A stretch of 64,000 nt of DNA. It comes from Chloranthus sessilifolius. Its lineage: Eukaryota; Streptophyta; Magnoliopsida; Chloranthales; Chloranthaceae. The notes below the pieces were generated by a model that saw only the letters and a list, made by a program, of their open reading frames with translations, ran no database searches and was not told the DNA's origin. This document shows, in pieces, positions 30,871-41,979 of this stretch (its first letter is position 1; every line of letters starts with the position of its first letter). Location: contig CM037598.1 of assembly GCA_021018995.1 (NCBI GenBank), positions 78,572,671 to 78,636,670 of the forward strand, written 5' to 3'. Both the position numbers and the translations under genes were made by a program.

Positions 30871-31531
30871 CTGTTCTACCAGGCTTGGGTCCAAACTGGG
30901 CATGTCTTCATATGCCTAGGCGAAGGAATCGAGGTGTTCTTGAAGGGCTCAGATTGTCTGTTGCTGCTCCTTGGGACTAAGCATGACGCTGATTAATAAT
31001 TTTTTAGGCTTTTCTTCAGTGCTGGGTTGATTTCTGCAGTAGGTTCTGCGACAACCTGGGTTTGCTCGTCGAAGCGCTTCATGATCCGCTGGAATTCTTG
31101 TGCTCCTTCAGTTATTGGTCTTTCTTCTTCCCCGTCAACAAACTCGTAAATTGCAAGACTATCATACAGGGGAGTTAAATTTTTGAGAGGTAACCCTTCA
31201 TCAGTGTAGTTAATGATTGCGACATCCTCGGCAAGGTGTAAATCGAAGATATTCATCCTCCTCTAAAATTCATGGAGTATCTCGTTTGGTATGACTACCA
31301 GGATGTGCTTTTTTCGAGATGCTCCACGGTTTTGTGAGTGGATGGCCGTAAGATTGTGTTGAGGGTGATCAGGAAGTGGTGCTGTTGTATCAAAAGTAGT
31401 GACACGATTCGACCTGGGTATTTGATCATGAGCTCTTCCTTCCTTGATTCCGTCATCATGACCGTTTCTTGTAGCATCAAGAGAAAAGTTTCTTAGGTTC
31501 ATGAGTGGGTCAGCATGTATGTTGAGGACAG
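30871..31531 (-). pseudogene. Element A pol linker upstream of RT
   Basis: Minus-strand open stretches (MNIFDLHLAEDVAIINYTDE and so on, then EEERPITEGAQEFQRIMKRF) are the acidic protease-RT linker found in Tat-type polyproteins. Farther right the linker is split by solo LTR D at 31537 and resumes beyond 45420. Confidence 0.6.
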
Positions 31532-31536
31532 GGTTC
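31532..31536. repeat. Target-site duplication of D, left (GGTTC)
   Basis: Pairs with GGTCC at 45416-45420; four of five bases match. Confidence 0.6.
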
Positions 31537-32141
31537 TGATCGTCTTAAAATATGACCTTGCTAGTGCACAAGTTCAGATGTACTTGGGCGAGTACAAGGG
31601 TGTCGAACTATAGGGACTTGTCATTTATTTTATTTAATCTCTATTTTATATAATAATTGTATATTTTAAGTTTCTTAAATTAATTCTAAAAATAAAGAGA
31701 AAACCTAGCAGATTTGGATAAAGATATGGGAAGGCAGACTGAGATCTCTCTTGGATCTCAGACTTGTATCTAATAATCTCCTATTTCTTTCCTATTTTGA
31801 ATCCCTGATACCCCCGCTCCTGGCTATAAGCTCAATCGCTTCGTATATGAATTAGAGAAATCTAATTGTGAGTTAGATAAATCTAATCGTCAAAGGACCA
31901 TTGCACGAACCAACAAAGACTACCCTACAAGGCCTAGTCCGTCTGTGAATATCCTATCTAGGCTAACCCCAATCCCTACAAGATCACTAAGATTATTCTA
32001 AATAAGATTGCAGCATTACCATTGCGTTCTCGATCTAGTCGAAACCTCGAACATGCAATCGTACCAATAATGGAATTCAAAATAAAGAAAGAAAACAAAA
32101 TTTTATTGAATACTTATCTGAAATTTACAAGAGATCGCAGC

Positions 32142-32146
32142 CTAGA
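32142..32146. repeat. Target-site duplication of C2, left (CTAGA)
   Basis: Identical to 44488-44492. Confidence 0.95.
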
Positions 32147-34675
32147 TGTGACAGCCCGAATTTTGGCACCCCGAAACCCGTGCTATCAGCACGATCCTCC
32201 AGACCGTGCCCCAAAACTATGCACGGAACATTGGTATAACAAGCACAATTAAATAAGTAAAACAATTAATCTCATAAAGCAAAAACAGTTAATATGCTCA
32301 ACTGGCATATGCAAAAGACAGTTCTACTTTCATGCCACTGCATGAACAAAGAACTGACCCAAATCATCGGTAATAAACAGATCACCCAAGATGGTTCGCC
32401 AAAAGAATAATTCAATTTAATTACATGTTTATAAAAAATACGCTTGATATACCAAGCCGTATAATTAGCTCTCAAAAACTACTCTCTGTCAAAGTACACA
32501 GCAGAGTCTCCTAGAAGAAGTCCTCGGGTGGAGGCTCCAACTCGTCTCCAGGTACGTAATCTGAATCACTCGGATCTACGTCTCCCGAAGCCTCAACTGC
32601 TGCTATCAGTGGACCTGCGACGTATAGTCTAAAGGGTGAGCTACATCCTAGCTCAATAGGGAACAAACGCAATGAACATATAAATTAAGACTTACATATA
32701 TTCCATGATATTCTAAGCATGATATGTCTATGCATTTGCTAGAAAATAGTTTAAAAGCTGATGAATTGCATTCAAGTTTACTGGTTATTAGCATGTCTTA
32801 CTTTACTGTTGATTTATCATGAATGACACTGAACAGGCCTAAAGCAAAACTTAAATCTTCAACTTAACTAATCCCCGAGCAATACCCGATGAGATACCCT
32901 TCATGGTCGTCTAAATAGACAGTTGTTATAAAAATATTCCTTGGGAATACGACCCAAGCCCCATTTCACTAGGCGGCGGGGTTAAAACTCATCTCAACAT
33001 TCCTGGGATGTGCTTACTGTTACGGATAAACTTTCGCACTGGTATACGGATTGGCCGCCGTACCGGTCACGGATATCCTGCCGCGTCAGTCATGGGTATC
33101 CCACCACGTCGGTGGGATATCCTATCAAACCTCAAATAATAAAAATAACATATGCTTTACATATAGTTGTTCACCGTGCAAGTGTGCTATCTTATATCAG
33201 TTAGGCCTCAACAATAATTATTCAATCCTATATATACATCCCTGGGATGTATACATACCTGCATCACACCTGATGCCTTTATTACTTTCTCATCCCCTGG
33301 GGATGTCTCAATCTCATTAGATTACTTGTTCTTAATTACTTACATCACACAGATGCCTTTATCACATTCTTGGTGTCACACACGCACCCATTTTCACAAA
33401 GCTTTTCACTACTAAAACAACTTTAAATTTGATAATTATATCACTACATACATACTCTTGAAATTAAAGTACATGTTCAAAGTGTTCCCTACCTCAATTC
33501 TCTGAAGGTCCAAGCATCAAGGTCCCATGCGGCTCCTTGTGCTCGCTTTCACACGTACCACCTATGGTACATCATAACACATGCAATACATCACTAAAGA
33601 TGTAATGAAGAAGGTCCTGGACCCTCCATTAATCTCAAAGAAAACTTAGAAAGCCAAGCAAAACTGTCAAAGTCGATTAATCGATTCCCAAAATTGATTA
33701 ATCGAAAACCAAATCGATTAGTCGATTATCAAAATCGATTAATCGAGATTCAAATTCGATTAATCGATCCCAAATCGAATAATCGAAGTCTCTAACATAA
33801 TAAGGTCGATTCTCAAATCGAGTGGTTGAAAGTCTGAAATCGATTAGTCGATCCCAAATCGATTAATCGAAATCTAAAATCGATTAATCGATTTCCCAAC
33901 TCGATTAGTCGATTTCTCCCGGTCTCCTTTCTCCAGTCACTGGAGGTACCCAGTCGATTAGTCGATTTCCAAATCGACTAATTGAAATCCAAATCGAAAT
34001 ACAATTCGATTAATCGAAATTGGGCTTTCATGACTTTTTAACTTATGGGCCAAAATTGATTAATCGAATCCCAATTTCGATTAATCGATTTGGCCAGATT
34101 CAGCCCCCTTTCGGGCTGTTCTTCCAAATCTTTTCCCTTCTTTTCTAAGCCTTTAATCTATCCTTTTTAAACTATATTGACTGAATCTTAACCATCATAC
34201 ATCTATGCATTAACTTCAATTTAAAACTTACCTCAAGAATCCCTTCAAGGGATTGATTTGTTGGGTTTGATGGCTAAGGTTCCATCACTTGCTTCAACGA
34301 TCTCAAATCGCTTTGAATCCGGAATCAATGCTCTAATCTCCTCTTAGTTTGCATTAACTCCACTTCCATAACTCCTCCTGACTCTCTCTCTCTCTCTCTC
34401 TCTCTTCTTAACTCTCTCTTCAACAACCAACAAAAGGGAGCTACGGTTATTAAAACCCTTTTATTCTCTCTCCTGCTTGTGTGTTAAACACATACACCAG
34501 AGATAGGTGTATGTGACTCTAAACCAATAACACTCACTACACTTGAGTCCCATTTGCATCACATCAGTTCATCACTCATTGAATTCAAAGTTTGACCATC
34601 ACTTGGTCAACCTACGATCAATCGAGCACGGATTCCGAGGTTAAAGTCAAATGGTTAATTTTTCAGGATATTACA
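32147..34675 (-). repeat. C2 3' LTR (2529 bp)
   Basis: From TGTGACAGCCC to GGATATTACA. Palindrome array at about 33673-34090 with many TCGATTAGTCGA variants. (CT)n at about 34383-34404. PPT complement follows at 34676. Confidence 0.92.
33673..34090. repeat. TCGATTAATCGA/TCGATTAGTCGA array in the C2 3' LTR
   Basis: About sixteen copies. The ATTAGTCGA variant is frequent here and shared with the other C2 LTR, so it is a subfamily feature rather than random decay. Confidence 0.88.
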
Positions 34676-34691
34676 TTCTCCCCACCTTGAG
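34676..34691 (-). other. C2 polypurine tract
   Basis: Minus strand CTCAAGGTGGGGAGAA next to the 3' LTR; two substitutions from C1. Confidence 0.8.
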
Positions 34692-34961
34692 AATTTTCGC
34701 CCTAAAAAATAACCCAAAGGTGCTCGCTTGGGTACCCCGCACATTGGGGTGTCGCGTACCCACACATAAAAATGATGCACACATTTCACAATGTAAGAAA
34801 ACGAAAAGAGCGTAAGTACACAAAAATTGGTTTTGTATTCCATTAAATTTCCAAAATTTACAAAGTTTCTTTAACTTTACACCATAATTACACTTGGAAA
34901 TTTAAATACATCAGTACAAAAAGTTCCACAAGGGATCACAAAATAAAACTATCGATGTAGC

Positions 34962-35649
34962 TCATGCCGCCCCTCTCCCTACCGATCCGATGTCAAGCTG
35001 CTGCTTCGCTTTTGAGTCAAGTGAGGTATGGGGCCGGGCTGGCTGGTTGGGTCGCGAAGCTAGGCGCCTGTGGAAGTCTGGCCGCTGTTCGATGGCTGGT
35101 GTCAACTCGTCAAGGCCGGTAGTCATAGGGTCGGATGGAAGATCGGACCTCATGGAAGGCGGTCTGGTCCGTCTCCACTCTCCTCTCGAAGCTAGGCACC
35201 GCCGGTAGTCCAACGGTAGATGTGAGAAGTGAGCGTATGGAACATAAGGAAGTCCATCCGCTCATCCGCCGTTATTGGCCTCCATGCGGTGAACACGCCC
35301 TCAATGGTAGGACCAAGTGAGGTGCTCTTGCCAAGAGGGATGAAGTAGGTGTCGCCATGGCCGATCGTGATGGTGGTGTAGCTGGTGGTGGCAGTGCACA
35401 ATTGGCCGCCGCTCACTGACACCGAGGGGCTGAGTCGGGCCCTCGTGGTGGAATGACCGGTGGGTGTCCCCACGGTGGTGCTCTCAACCCGTGGATCCCG
35501 CTGCAGGTGGTGGGGGTGGTGGTGCCACCACCTAGGGGTCTTCTTTTGAGAGAGGTTGTAGCTACCACCATGAAGCAATGGAGAATTGCTTCACGTAATC
35601 CTCGCAGAGCCCTCACCTCATGAGGCAACACCACAGGCAGGCCGAGTAG
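34962..35649 (-). pseudogene. C2 extra ORF, C-terminal part
   Basis: The Pro/Arg/His-rich tail corresponding to C1 19401-20100, in shifted frames. It is separated from the domain part by the solo LTR at 35650-37014. No functional motif recognised in this tail. Confidence 0.5.
35645..35649. repeat. Target-site duplication (AGTAG), left
   Basis: Identical to 37015-37019, flanking the solo LTR. Confidence 0.92.
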
Positions 35650-37014
35650 TGATGAGTAGTGAAATATGATGATATTTCACACCCTAGATACCTATATTTA
35701 GCTATTCGATGAAGGCTATCTCGATAAGAATTATTAGATTTGAAGTGTTTCGTAAATACAAGCCAAGTACAAAAAGACCCAAAAATTTCAAAATAATGTC
35801 AAAACATCGTAATTCTGGGTCATCGAGAACTTAGGTGCAACTTATAGATCAATTTGGACCTTCAAAATGCCCGGAATTATGAAATTGTCAAACATAAAAG
35901 TTGTAGAACTTTCTATCAGCATTCCAACGGCGCAAGAATCGCCTCAATCCAAGTTCGGGACAGAAAGTTATGACCAAAATACTGAAGCAACGTCCTGATG
36001 TAAAGTTCGGGGAATTCACGGTATGGAGGTCGATGCATCGAATTCTATTGGGTCAATTAATCGAATTCTAAATTTTCGAGTTGGAACACCTTCAAGTTGG
36101 GAAACTTCGGCTCTATTTAAAGCGGATCAAGCACTTCGAAAAGGAGAGCAAAAATTAGAGCAAGTATTAGAGATAGGAATTAGACGGATTTTTTTAGGAA
36201 ATAATTAGAGATTTTTTAGAGAGTTTTTTTTAGAGGATTATTTATTCATTATTATTTTTGGTTTTAGACTCCTCTGAGCATCTTTTTAAAAGTTCTTCTT
36301 TTCTCCTTCTTCTAGGGTTCCATCTGGGTAGATTGTACTTAGGATTTGCATTGTTTTTCCTTTACGTTTATGAAAGCATAGATTGTATTTAGGAAAAGAC
36401 ATTATAACCAAAGATTTTTGGAAGAAATAAAAAGAGGAATGACTTTGAATGAACAAGGAGATCATACACCAAAGATGAGCGGCTAAATCAGTAGATCGGG
36501 AAAGATACGATCCCCAGATAAGTACCCATATTTATGATTAATACCATAGTCTAATGTTTTTATTGTTTTGATCTACACATCACGAGATACGCTATGCTTC
36601 TTACATGACTCATACCGCAATGATAGGTCGAAATATTATTTTAGATAGGTATGCCGGATTGATGATCATACTTTATTTCAAATCATTTTTATGAATGAAT
36701 GATGGTGATGGTGTGAATGATTCTTTAATGAAAGAGGGGTACAACTGGGTAGTATATTTCTTGATCTTATTTAAATATTGTTCTTAGATTCATTTAATTA
36801 GTTATTTAGATTAATTTATTTTTTCGTGATTTAGGAAAAAGTGATAAATTTTTGGTAAATCGAATCTGCCCTTGGTACTTTCTTGGGGACGCTTTTTAAA
36901 TCTCCAAAGAATTAATTAAAATTCAAGATTTTCCCGTGGGTTCACACCTTTTGTTCTTGCCATACCAAGAATAGATCTTGTGCACTTGCAAGGGTTACAC
37001 TTAAAACTCCATCA
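35650..37014. mobile_element. Solo LTR inside the C2 extra ORF (1365 bp)
   Basis: Termini TGATGAGT and CTCCATCA, perfect AGTAG duplication. No coding domain. It ends CTTGTGCACTTGCAAGGGTT before the terminus, like solo LTR D. This is the deepest level of the nest. Confidence 0.85.
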
Positions 37015-37019
37015 AGTAG

Positions 37020-37856
37020 CACTCCAACATGCTCGAGATGAGCCGAGCATATGGCATCGTCTCTTAGGGCCTTAGATTGCCCTTCATCAGTTTTCCTTTA
37101 ATGTATCTCATCCCCTCAAGGATGAGCATGGTCGCGTTAAACCAACGGCCATGTATACACGTAGTGCTCGTATCTTTTCTCTACGCTCCCGTATCGTAAG
37201 ATAGGGTAGAGGTTGCACTTGATAATTGAATCAAGCATCCACATATAGTGGGGAAGGTCGAATCCTCCTAATGGAGGATTCCCGACCTCGCTTCTTCTGG
37301 TCATACGGTGACAATCTCTCAAACTTAACTCTTCCTCAAAGGGTGGAAAGAGGGTGGTCTCGTGTGAAATCGAGGTAACACTCGAGTACCGTATGTGGCG
37401 ACGGGTGATCGTGTATTCTTGACCCTCAATGGTGGTCTTAACCACGTCGTCGGTAGGGCCATCCACGAGCCCTTGGTAGAAAAGTCTAACCAACCGAGGG
37501 TAGTAGGAACCCCGGATTGGTTTCAAAAGGTTGCTGAGGCCAGCATTTTGAAGGTAATTGCGAGCCCATTGGGTCCCTACCGGCTGGTGAATAAGGTTTT
37601 GTCAATGATATAGCTCTGCTTTGGAGGTTTTAGCCTCCCCACCACTCATTGGGTTGAAGAACATTGTGGGTGGTAGCGCCATGGGTGTGGATTCACATGG
37701 AAGACCCGCCAAGACGCGTCGGCCGAACCTGAGGTGGTCTCCCATGCCGACGGTGATGGAGTCCTCACCTGATGGGTAGGTGGTGGCATGCACATTCTTA
37801 CGCCGACCAGAGCTAGAGGTTGCCTTCTTCGAAGACAACCGGGTTTTGGGCGGCAT
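37020..37856 (-). pseudogene. C2 extra ORF, Transposase_32-like domain
   Basis: MPPKTRLSSKKATSSSGRRK at 37856, then in another frame KPIRGSYYPRLVRLFYQGLV followed by DGPTDD, EGQEYTITRRHI and FDLPHYMWMLDSIIKCNLYP, matching the C1 copy block for block. The second half of the domain near 37137 is frame-shifted and then cut by the solo LTR. Conservation of the N-terminus and domain in both C copies indicates this ORF is a fixed part of the family, not a one-off capture. Confidence 0.65.
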
Positions 37857-38076
37857 CTTGGTGAAAAGTTTAAGAAACTAGGGTTTTTATGCTTTGAAAT
37901 GAAAAGAAGAACGAAACTAGGGTTTTTACCTTAGGTGTGTTTCAATAAACGATTTTTGCTCTAAAATCCATCTAAACCACCAAAACCCTAGGTCTTCAAG
38001 TCATTTGGAGAAGAAGAGAGCAAGGCAAGTAAAGGATGAAAAAACAAATTAGAATTTGAATCGGTGAAAACCCCAA

Positions 38077-38089
38077 TTTATATATATAG
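38077..38089 (-). promoter_or_regulatory. TATA box of the C2 extra ORF
   Basis: Minus-strand TATATATAAAT, about 220 bp before the ATG at 37856 and just downstream of the array, as in C1. Confidence 0.65.
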
Positions 38090-38098
38090 AGTTCCTAC

Positions 38099-38657
38099 CG
38101 ATTAATCGATTTCAAAGTCCATTAATCGAGATTCAAAATTAGGTTAAGTCATTGAAATCGATTAATCAATTCCTAAAATTGATTAGTCGAAGTCAAAATT
38201 GATTAATCGAAACCATTTTTACTAATCAAATCGTATCCGCAAAAGTTTAAGTTTTGGAGCTCACTGTGAGCCTATTAATTGAAATTCAATTAATTCAAAC
38301 TTCAAAATCGATTATCGAGACTCATTTCGATTAATCGAAATAGTGCGCCAAATTTTTTTTTCCAAATTCATTAAGTCGCCAATTAGTCAATCTTCTAGTT
38401 CGATTAATCGAATTCAAAAATCGATTAATCAAATCATATAAAATCCTTCAAATTCTTCTGTACTTTATGTTTACTCGATTAATCGAACTCCCAATTCATT
38501 AATCGAATCATAGATCGCATTAATCTAAACCAACATCGATTAATCGAAATTCCACTTTGTCATTTTTTCTCGAACCTTGTTCCACTTCAACACCGCACAT
38601 GCCAAGAGACTAATCGACCAAAATTGATTAATCAAATTTCCAAATCGATTAATCGGT
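38099..38657 (-). promoter_or_regulatory. Palindrome array upstream of the C2 extra ORF
   Basis: About twenty decayed TCGATTAATCGA copies; more have lost a base or have TTGATTAATC or ATTAATCAAA forms than in C1. Confidence 0.82.
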
Positions 38658-38869
38658 TTTGACGTATTCGTAAACTTTAAAATTCTCTGTTTTTTATTTA
38701 TCTGGTAATTTATGATACCAACTCCATCCTTGGTTCTACAAAACACATCATCAATGGTCACGCGATAAAAATTGTTTCTATGTTATACTTTGATCAAAAA
38801 TCTACATTGGACTACAAGGTGTTATTAAAATCCACAAACATGCTCACATCACTTTCAAGTGGTCGTAAA

Positions 38870-39310
38870 CAAGGCGATATTGGTCTTTCACATCGGCCTC
38901 GCTCCCATGTAGCTTCCTTCACGGATGATGCTTCCATCTGACAAGTACTACTAAAGGAATCACTTTTGTTCGCAACACTTGTTCTTTTCGATCCAAAATT
39001 CCACCGGCTTCTTCGATCATGGTCATGTCCTCATGCATCTCAAAAGCTTGACCACCAACACGTCGTGGTCGTAAGGTACTCTTGAGCATAGATACGGAAG
39101 ATTGGCAGTAATCAATCTAATAATCTGGCAATCCAATGCGGTAAGCAACTTCCCTACTCGACCCAAAACTTCAAACGGTCCAAGATAGCGGACTTAGCTT
39201 CCTCTCTTCCAAATCTCATGACTCTTCATAGGTGACACTTTCACAAACACGTGTTCACCCACCTTGAAGTCTACACTCGCCCGCTTGATATCAGATAGCT
39301 TTTCCGTTCG
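38870..39310 (-). pseudogene. C2 integrase C-terminus, decayed
   Basis: Collinear with C1 22010-22462 (shared minus-strand motifs for VSPMK, GPFEILGRV, HISMLRS, EILDRKEQV), but with numerous indels and no open frame of useful length. Confidence 0.7.
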
Positions 39311-39364
39311 CTTGTCATGTTTTGAGTTTTGCTCTTATCATACTAACATAGGTGGCATTATCTT

Positions 39365-40045
39365 TCAAGTATTTCGTCTCAAAACGAATTTCACCCATTT
39401 TTCCCACTGATGGGCATGATCTACATCGCCATCGTAAAGAGCTTCATATGGTGCCATCCCAATGCTCATCTGAAAGCTGTTGTTATATGCGAACTCGATC
39501 AAGGGTAGGTGCTGATCCCACGATCCTTGCAATTCTAACATACATGCCCTAAGCATGTCCTCAATGATCTGATTCACCCTCTCAGTCTGTCCATCAGTTT
39601 GCGGATGGAATGCCGTACTAAAATCTAGTCGTGTTCCCATTCCTTCATGAAATTTCTTCCAGAACTTTGATGTATATAATGGGTCACGGTCTGAAACAAT
39701 GCTACTCGGAATCTCATGCAAACGGACAATCTCTTTCATATAGAGCTCTGCCAGTCTTCCCGCCATGTACATCGTGTTGTAAGGCAAGAAGTGCGCTGAC
39801 TTGGTCAATCGATCGACTACTACCCAAATGGCGTTGTACCTCTTTGCTGTACACGAAAGTCCAACGATGAAGTTCATAGAGATCAATTCCCACTTCCATT
39901 TCGGTATAGGTAGAGGCTGCAATAGACCTGCGGGATGTCTATGATCGATCTTCACTTGTTGGCACATTAAATACCGCGACACGTACTCTGCCACATCTTG
40001 TTTCAAGCCTCTCCACCAGTAGTTCTTTTTCAAATCTTGATACAT
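39365..40045 (-). pseudogene. C2 integrase core, largely open
   Basis: 226 codons: [101 protein letters not shown] and EFAYNNSFQMSIGMAPYEAL. The first catalytic Asp (SMDF) appears as Asn (SMNF), which should inactivate the enzyme. The second Asp and the Glu region are intact. Confidence 0.9.
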
Positions 40046-40102
40046 CTTTGTGCTTCCCGGGTGGATAGCATAGCTTGATTTGTAAGATTCATCAAGAATT
40101 AT

Positions 40103-41272
40103 TCATTGTAGATCGGCGTTATTCGAAATACAGAGGCGTCCCTTGAACAATAAGGAACCATCCTCCTTGATTGAAAACTCAGGTGTAATGCCTTCAGTTA
40201 CATCTTGATGAATCTTTGTTAGCGCTGGGTCTTTCATCTGTAACTCATGGATATACTCAAATATCATCGGTCTCACTGAGATATTAGCCAAGAAGGCTCC
40301 TGTAGCTTGTGACTCGATGTTCGCATCATATAGTGCCAGATCTTCAAATAACTTCCATCGGTGCATACCCACAATTAAACTAGCCAATTGAGCTGAACTC
40401 TTTCAACTCAAGGCATCGGCTACTACATTAGCCTTGCCTGGATGGTACTGTATGGAACAGTCATAGTCCTTGAGAAACTCCATCCATCTGCGCTGCCTCA
40501 TGTTTAGTTCCTTCTGTGTAAACAGATATCGGAGGCTCTTGTGGTCGGTAAAAATCTCAAAAGTCTCACCGTACAAATAATGTCTCCAAATCTTGAGCGC
40601 GAAAATGACCGCTGCCAATTCCAGGTCATGTGCCGGATAATTCTTCTCATGCTCTTTCAACTGTCTCGACCCATACACTATCACCTTTTTATGTTGATTA
40701 AGCACACAACCCAAACCAGTATACGAAGCATCGCTATATACTGCAAACCCTCCACTACCTGAAGGTATAGCTAACACTGGAGCTGAAGTGAGTCTCTTCT
40801 TAAGTTCTTGAAAACTCTTCTCGCATGCCTCACTCCATTCAAACCTTGCATCTTTCCGTGTAAGTCTCGTGAGTGGTCCTGATATCTTTGAAAAACCCTC
40901 AACGAAATGTCGATAGTAACCTGCTAATCTAAGGAAACTACGGATGTCGGTCACGGTCTTTGGTTGCTCCCAATTCACTACTGCTTCGATCTTTGCTGGA
41001 TCTATAGTGACACCAAGCTTTGAGACGACATGTCCTAAAAAGCTAACTTCTTCTAACCAAAACTCGCACTTGCGGAGCTTGGCGTATAACTGGTGTTCAC
41101 GTAGAGTCTGTAGGGCTATTCTAAAGTGCTTTTCATGCTCTTCCTCTGATTTTGAATAGATCAGGATGTCGTCAACAAATACTACGACACAAGAGTCTAG
41201 GTGTGGTTTAAACACCCTATTCATCAAATCCATGAATGACGCCGAGGCATTTGTCAACCCAAACGGCATCAC
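40103..41272 (-). pseudogene. C2 RT second half, RNase H and linker
   Basis: A 289-codon open segment: [40 protein letters not shown] (FVDD active site), [104 protein letters not shown]. RNase H residues are complete. A stop follows at 40403 before the linker (MASLIVGMHRWKLFEDLALY). This is the best-preserved polymerase in the window. Confidence 0.92.
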
Positions 41273-41279
41273 TAAGAAC

Positions 41280-41888
41280 TCAGTGTCCGTATCGAGACCT
41301 GAATGCAGTCTTTTGAATATCCTCTGCCTTGACTCTCAACTGATGGTATCCCGATCTCAGATCGATCTTTGAGAAATACTTCGCTCCTTGCAGTTGATCA
41401 AACAAGTCATCTATCCTAGGCAAAGGGTATCGGTTCTTGATAATAAGTTTGTTCAATTGTCGATAGTCAATGCACAGACGCATTGACCCATCTTTCTTCT
41501 TTACAAACAAGATCGGTGCTCCCCATGGAGACACGCTCGGTCTAACAAACCCCTTGTCCATTAGCTCTTGTAGCTGCTCTTTCAACTCCTTCAATTCAGC
41601 AGGAGCCATTCAGTATGGTGCTTTAGAAACAAGCTTCGTTCTTGGTGCTAAGTCGATGGCGAGTTCTACTTCTCTCTGGAGGTAATCCAGGTAACTCTCT
41701 TGTTCTCTTTGATCTCGATCCTGAGCCTCTGCCTGATCTTGGCTCCCTTGGCCACCACTGCCAGAAGCCCCTCCATCTCCTATAGGCTCTCTATTCACGT
41801 CCGAGATAAAATCATCTCGACTACGCAAGCTTCTACTATAGCCGCCCCTGGGTCGGCCCCTCCCTCTAGAAGACATAACGGTTTGCAT
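41280..41888 (-). pseudogene. C2 gag N-terminus fused to RT N-terminus by internal deletion
   Basis: MQTVMSSRGRGRPRGGYSRS and the GGASGSGGQGSQDQAEAQDR linker are gag residues 1 to about 60. They run without interruption into QREVELAIDLAPRTKLVSKA, the conserved entry to RT. After one stop RT continues: [52 protein letters not shown] and [14 protein letters not shown]. About 2 kb of gag, zinc knuckle and protease (present in C1 at 24800-26700) is missing. The fused protein cannot form particles. A two-base loss at about 41278 separates the two RT halves. Confidence 0.88.
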
Positions 41889-41965
41889 GTGAAAATAAAG
41901 TTTTCATAAGCAGAAGTCCCTATGATCTGACAAAAGAATGATTATCAAAGTTTCTAAAAGAAAAT

Positions 41966-41977
41966 GCTTTGATACCA
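41966..41977 (-). other. C2 primer-binding site
   Basis: TGGTATCAAAGC, two bases from the LTR; identical to C1. Confidence 0.9.
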
Positions 41978-41979
41978 AC

